From assembly GCA_947652605.1 (NCBI GenBank), contig OX393576.1, positions 62,286,966 to 62,350,965 on the forward strand: 64,000 nucleotides of DNA. Direction: 5' to 3'. Shown here piece after piece: positions 59,134-64,000 of the stretch. The position numbers and the translations under genes are program-made. This DNA comes from Elmis aenea (lineage: Eukaryota; Arthropoda; Insecta; Coleoptera; Elmidae). Below the pieces are notes generated by a model. That model saw only the letters and a list, made by a program, of their open reading frames with translations, did not search any database and was not told the DNA's origin. Positions within the stretch are counted from its first letter, which is position 1. Each line of letters opens with the position of its first letter.

Positions 59134-60078
59134 AAAATAACATAAAAGTGACTTGTGACTCTTTTAAAATAAACGGCTCAAATATCAGTGACGATTGTTT
59201 CATTTTTTTTACATTTTTATAATCAATCGTTCCAATAAATAATGGTTTCTTTAAATCATTGAATTTCTCTTTGCATTATTAATATATTTTGTTGAAAAAT
59301 ATTTATTATTTATTCAAGGTTTTGATATCTCTGCATCATTTGATATGAAATAATTTGTGCAGAAAACTTAAACCAAAAAATTTGTATAATAATTAGTGAT
59401 ATGTAAAATATAAATATGATCCCGAATTAACAAGCGTTAAGTTTATTAATTAATAAACCCTCATATTGTAACGCAAACACAGCTTATTTTCCCCAGTTTG
59501 TCATGTTTGTATCACTTAATCGCTTTCAGTTAAACTGTTCTAATTTTCGCAAAGCGGTGAAAACAGCAAAAACCCAATTTATTCCACCAAACACGCAGCG
59601 AATTGAAAGGGCTTACTGATTTAGACTTGTTTCCAATAATGCGACAAGACGATTTAATCTCGCTTAGACTGACTGATGTGTGGGCCGCAGACGTTTAATT
59701 ATTTCTACATAAAGCATTTACTCCCAATTAATATGAAATATATGAGATATATTAAAGCGTTTCTGGCTGACGGAAATTAATTGTGTTAGCAGTAATTTGT
59801 CCCGAAATGACAATAAAAAGTGCTCTGTTCGTCGTAGTGACTAAATTACTTACATCTTTGGCACAAAAAGTGAATTAAGCATATTTTAGGATTTAGGTTG
59901 AGAACAATTTACAACTTCTGACAATGTGTATGACAATTCCTACTTCAGTTTTGCTCATTTGTCAACGGCGCAGTTTATGTCAGTTGCACACAAATGTTCA
60001 TTCAGACTTTCATTTCCACAAACATTAATATTTACAGTTTATTATTTCCAAAAACTTGTGCTCCTAAGCTGGATATAT
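59134..60078. other. Apparently single-copy DNA
   Basis: No repeats or coding domain. 59480-59960 is slightly G+C-richer, for example GCGGTGAAAACAGCAAAAACC and GTGTGGGCCGCAGACG, and unique in the window. Confidence 0.35.
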
Positions 60079-60536
60079 CGGGTGTAACAGAGTTCTGGAC
60101 ACCACCCTTTTAAAATTTTTGATTTTAGATACATGAAATTTTAGGCGTATGATTTGTGTAAAAAAACGCATAATTTGAACATATGTGCACTATTATTTCA
60201 ATTCCGGTTTCGCCGGAAACGACCTTAACTTTGTTATTTCAAACTGAACACTCCGTAAATTTTTAAATTTTTAAAAAGAGGAAGCAATTTTGAATACAAC
60301 TGCACCATTTTGGTTAATTTTATAACCTTAAATAACTTTGGACGAAAAGTTTTCTATTAAGTTGGTCGTGACCTACATAAATTGATTATTACTATGTCAA
60401 CAAGTGTCCAAAAAACGTTTTTGTGAATTTTAATTGACATTTAGGTTACTTTGATCGGCTTTGAAGGTTGCAGAATCGATTTTATGACAGAAAGTAAATT
60501 TTTTTTAAATGGACGGTGGTGGTCATTGAATAAAAA
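60079..60536 (+). mobile_element. Half copy of the CTGGGT element
   Basis: From CGGGTGTAACAGAGTTCTGG through TTTTTGATTTTAGATACATG, GGCGTATGATTTGTGTAAAA, ATTCCGGTTTCGCCGGAAAC and GTGTCCAAAAAACGTTTTTG to GGCTTTGAAGGTTGCAGAAT it follows 11781-12225 in order. The right arm is missing. Confidence 0.75.
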
Positions 60537-60614
60537 GATAAAGGAAGGAGCATTTTAGTGATCCTAGGCGTCCAAAAAGGCTTCTCAATATGACGGATGC
60601 ATGTTTCCGCGGCT

Positions 60615-60806
60615 CAGTGGCGTATCTAATTTATTAATATTTATTGAATAATGTAAATACTTGCTTTGTTTTGACTTAAGCCTGTTATTTACTTATTTAT
60701 TTCTGATTTTGTGGTTGAGGGTATTAAAGAAACGACAGCATACATCAATATTTAGATTGTTTATTATGAGAGTTAAAAATATGCTGTACCAAAATGCACG
60801 CCACTG
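60615..60806. mobile_element. Possible hAT MITE (CAGTGGCGT ends)
   Basis: CAGTGGCGTATC at the left and TGCACGCCACTG at the right are 9-base inverted ends of hAT type enclosing 192 bases. The flanking octamers do not match, so the two ends may belong to different insertions. Confidence 0.4.
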
Positions 60807-60890
60807 ATATGACATACCTTTTTGACAAACCACATCAAATTTTCAATATATGATTATACTACAAAATATTATTGTCTACTTTCCTATGAA

Positions 60891-61149
60891 CAGTGGCGTA
60901 GGCAGGATGCTTCCATGGGGGGGTTAATAAACGCAAAAAGAGCTGGGGACCTATTTTTTTAGGTCACCACTCTCTTTTTAAGTTTTTTAGCACCAGGATG
61001 TTTGATGGTTTCATCATGGGGGGGGGGGTAAATAAACGGAAAAAAGAGCCGAAGACCTTTTTTTTAGCACAAAATTTACAGTTTTCCATCTCTATAACGA
61101 CTTATTGCGAACCCTTGGGGGAGTCCTGACCCCCCCTGACACCCTCCTG
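60891..61149. mobile_element. 259-bp hAT MITE (CAGTGGCGTAGGCAGG)
   Basis: Starts CAGTGGCGTAGGCAGGATG and ends CCTGACACCCTCCTG, flanked by perfect octamers CCTATGAA (60883-60890 and 61150-61157). It contains an internal partial duplication: GGGGGGTTAATAAACGCAAAAAGAGC near 60928 and GGGGGGTAAATAAACGGAAAAAAGAGC near 61022. Confidence 0.88.
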
Positions 61150-61356
61150 CCTATGAAACGTAATCTTTTTATCTTTAATATTTTTGCAATTAACCACAGT
61201 ACTGCCATTGACAAGATATCTTACTACGTTTTTAAGCAACCTTGCAACACAAGTATTTTCTAACGAATTTAACAAAACTAATAACTTAACACTAACTTGT
61301 GTTGGAAGACTTAAAATATTATAAATACTTATTAGGAGATCCTGTTAATCGCAGTA

Positions 61357-62671
61357 CAGGGTGGTCTAATTTCGATGGAATTACATGGGTATCTCGCTAA
61401 ATATTCAACATAGAGAAACGGTTAAATTACCGAAAATGTGCAGTTTTTTTAAGACATATAAATACGCCAATAGAATTCAACGAACATCGAAGTAACTGTG
61501 TGAAATTCAATTAACTAATGTGGAATTTGCAGAAATAATTGCAGAACCATTTTTAAAAATAGTCCATCATTTCCGGATTTTGAGTTATTAGAAATTTTTT
61601 TTTGGTCATATTTATAATGTTTCATATCTCCGTTATTGTTGTAAATATCTAAAAAAAAATTAAAAAGAACATTTTTACATGTATTTACATAAAATTAGAT
61701 ACTAGAATTTTTTTTTTACATACGCCGGTAAAATTTATGACCAAAACTTAACTTTTTTTAAATGGAAGCTATAGTTGGCTATGACCCATTTAAATTCCTT
61801 TTTTTTTTTAATTCCAAATATATAAGAATTGATGCAATTATTTTCAATAATACGCAAGTTACAAGGGTTTTTAGGTTTTTTTTTTTTAAAGAAAAACGTA
61901 GCAGGCTCTAAAAAAATGAATATTGCTGTTTATCTTATTTTTTCGATATTTACAACATTAACGGAGATAACGACATATTAGAAATATGACAAAAAACAGT
62001 TTTTTCTACTCATGTGTACCTTTTAAAATTGTCATTTTCTCACTGCCTACTCTACATGAAAGTTCTACTTTCGTCTGTAGTGGCGAAAATAATGTCAATG
62101 TCAATATCAACTTGTAAAATTTACGATTTTTTTAAACTAAAACTCATAATTAATTAAAATTGCGTTAATATTCTATCCAAATAATTTAATTTTAATGTAG
62201 CATTTTATATAAAAGCCTAAGAATGGTAAAAAAATTAATATTAAATATATTTCGTTTGCAGTTTATAATTTTATTTATGTCAATGTGATGTCGCTATGGA
62301 AATGAAATGACTAATTAATAAAACTTTATACATAATAACTTTCATTTGGTTAGTTTACATTAACGTTCGTTCTATAATATAATTAATTTCGTAGAAAAAG
62401 TAGCGCTCGAGATGAAATCAGTTTTTTCGTTGGTGAGATTTTCTCACTCGCGGCTTTGCGGCTCGTGAACAAATCTCACCTAACGAAAAAAACTGGACTT
62501 TCATTGCTCGTTGTAAAATACACTATTTTCTGATAACTTAAAAACCAAAAATGTAGAATATTTTTGAAAACAATTTTCTCAAAAATCTACACAATTTTGG
62601 GTAATTTAATATAATTATCTTGAATATTAAGCGATATACCCATTTAATACCTTTGAATTTGGACCACCCTG
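61357..62671. mobile_element. TIR element (CAGGGTGGTCTAATTTCGATG), copy 2
   Basis: Ends CAGGGTGGTCTAATTTCGAT and GAATTTGGACCACCCTG are inverted and TA-flanked; arm blocks ACATGGGTATCTCGC, GAAACGGTTAAATTACC and the core AATGGAAGCTATAGTTGGCTATGACCC match copy 1 at 34653. The dispersed repeat 62006-62527 interrupts it between AAAACAGTTTTTT and CTGATAACTTAAAAACC. An additional ~90-base insert follows 61450. Confidence 0.85.
62006..62527 (+). repeat. Dispersed ~530-bp repeat with conserved hairpin (copy 2)
   Basis: Same order of blocks as 24181-24719. The hairpin near the 3' end (62419-62496) is CAGTTTTTTCGTTGGTGAGATT against AATCTCACCTAACGAAAAAAACTG. Since it splits a TIR element cleanly, its borders are CTACTCATGT at the left and TACACTATT at the right. 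No obvious target duplication apart from T-runs. Confidence 0.75.
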
Positions 62672-63580
62672 TACACTGTGCCTAACTGCCACAAAACAAT
62701 TGATCGTTCTCTTATGTTCAACGACTTTGGTTATTTAATTAAAAAACCTAAACTTTTTCGTAATAACTAGTTTCAATTAACCACAGTATGCTACGACTAA
62801 CATAATATAGGATTTTTTATTTCATTTTTAACACTGTCTTGGTTGCTTCGTCTCTATTAAAATAGTAATTGACATCATACCAGACTAATGAAAAATACTC
62901 TCTAGATCTAGATACTAAAATTTAAAAAATATGAATAAAATAAGTCACTTTTAATGCAAAATATAAAACTGGGTCTTATTTTTATTTCCAAATAGATTTT
63001 TATTTCTAATAAGATTCAAAATAAATTCAAACAATAAATTGGCTATGGTGCATTATAAATTGGGTTGTATATGTACTCATGAATGTTGCCCCTTTTATTC
63101 GTCATATTGCGTTGCGCAGCTGAGGAACGAACGACATTACACACCATAATAGCACATCAAATCGTGTTAGCATGAGTTGTTCGCATACAACATATGCATA
63201 TCCGTGAAAATTGCTCAACCCCGTTAGCTGCTTCTAGTACCTATATAAAACGCTTCAGAGTCAGCAAAATTGTAAAATGCTTTCAGCTTGAGTTTAATGA
63301 CACGTAGACTAAGTTCTCATATATTTTAGTAAAACAGTTTGGTTTTAATCTAATCAACAGTAGCATTAATTTAACCGAATAAAGTTTCGTTTTTCGTGAT
63401 TTTTGTAAATTTAAACGCGCATTTTAATTGTGAAAATATTTGCATATGACATGACAGTAAATTTTTTGTTTTACAGACATTTGCAGATAGATATTTTCAA
63501 TTAAATGTTGGAAATAAAAGCTTGAAGATACTTGCTATAACATGTTTATGACTTTGTCAACAACAGATTTATTTATTATA
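62672..63580. other. Apparently single-copy DNA with a TATA-like word
   Basis: No coding domain. 63060-63300 is richer in G+C and ends with ACCTATATAAAACGCTTCAGAGTCAGC near 63240, which resembles a TATA box followed by an initiator-like TCAG. It could be a promoter on the + strand but no exon is recognisable downstream. Confidence 0.3.
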
Positions 63581-63840
63581 CAGGGTGGTCCACATAGAAG
63601 GGTCACTAAATTTTCAAAAACTTACCTTCTTTAAAGTAGTAATGTTCGAATGAAAATAATAATTATTGTAGGGAAAGCAATTGCTTCCCCTTGTAATACT
63701 TTAATTTAAAGTCATTTTTTTGCAAGATTATCTTTTTAAAATTGATGTCAATCAATAGATTGTACTCGGTTTACAAATCATATTTCTGTAGTGTACTTCT
63801 CAAGGTCTTGAAACACTACTACCGTTAAAAATGCCAACAA
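63581..63840 (+). mobile_element. Left end of a CAGGGTGGTCCACATAG element
   Basis: CAGGGTGGTCCACATAGAAG is TA-flanked, of the same end type as the other TIR families. The right end is not in the window, so the element is either truncated or runs past 64000. Confidence 0.5.
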
Positions 63841-64000
63841 AGATTATTGATCGTCTTATGCAAATTTCAAAACAAATTATAACCAAATTCTAACTAATTA
63901 ATAAAAAAGGGAACAAACAGATAATATTATATTTTATTATCACCTTAGCTCTTTGGAATACGTTGTACAATATTTCTTTGTAAGATAGAGTCTGCATAAA

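Noticed and set aside
60615..60806. Firm call of a hAT MITE from CAGTGGCGT/ACGCCACTG
   Set aside because: The flanking octamers differ, so I list it only as possible.
63235..63290. TATA box and initiator-like TCAG as a promoter
   Set aside because: No exon or coding sequence follows, and TATA words are frequent by chance in this composition.

Overview
The window looks like A+T-rich insect nuclear DNA. Three things support this: a spliced CUB-domain exon, decayed non-LTR retrotransposons of Jockey and RTE type, and many hAT and Tc1/mariner-type elements. A beetle is plausible but not shown. There are no operons, rRNA genes, CRISPR arrays or recognisable tRNA genes.

The only cellular gene part I can support is one 181-bp internal exon on the minus strand at 36284-36464, with canonical splice sites and half of a CUB domain. 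The other ~63.8 kb would be intron or intergenic DNA around it. A degenerate tandem array (unit about 120-145 bp) starts about 300 bp from the exon and has itself been split by an RTE-type retrotransposon and a hAT MITE.

Most of the window is layered transposon debris. (1) hAT-type non-autonomous elements, eight of them with 8-bp target-site duplications (seven perfect, one 7 of 8), at 6742-8184, 8207-9383, 12231-12642, 30360-30615, 38256-38458, 51827-53306, 54167-54943 and 60891-61149, plus one with a transposase fragment (29628-31035). (2) Long palindromic elements with TA-flanked CAGGGTG...CACCCTG ends, in at least six sequence families; one carries a mariner-type catalytic-motif fragment. 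(3) Non-LTR retrotransposons: a young 5'-truncated RTE (58060-59122) with a 333-codon frame and an 11-bp duplication, small RTE 3' ends, and two decayed Jockey copies. (4) Odder structures: a foldback built from 15-16-bp sub-repeats (32656-33445), a 117-bp hairpin between 14-bp direct repeats (48934-49050), an element carrying a THAP-domain remnant (47949-49905), and an unannotated decayed reading frame (57160-57558).

The strongest structural story is a composite. A ~1-kb palindromic CAGGGTG element sits at the same internal point of two hAT MITEs about 45 kb apart in opposite orientation, each with its own 8-bp duplication. The nested unit therefore seems to have moved as one element. I found no intact autonomous system; relationships rest on reading the sequence by eye.
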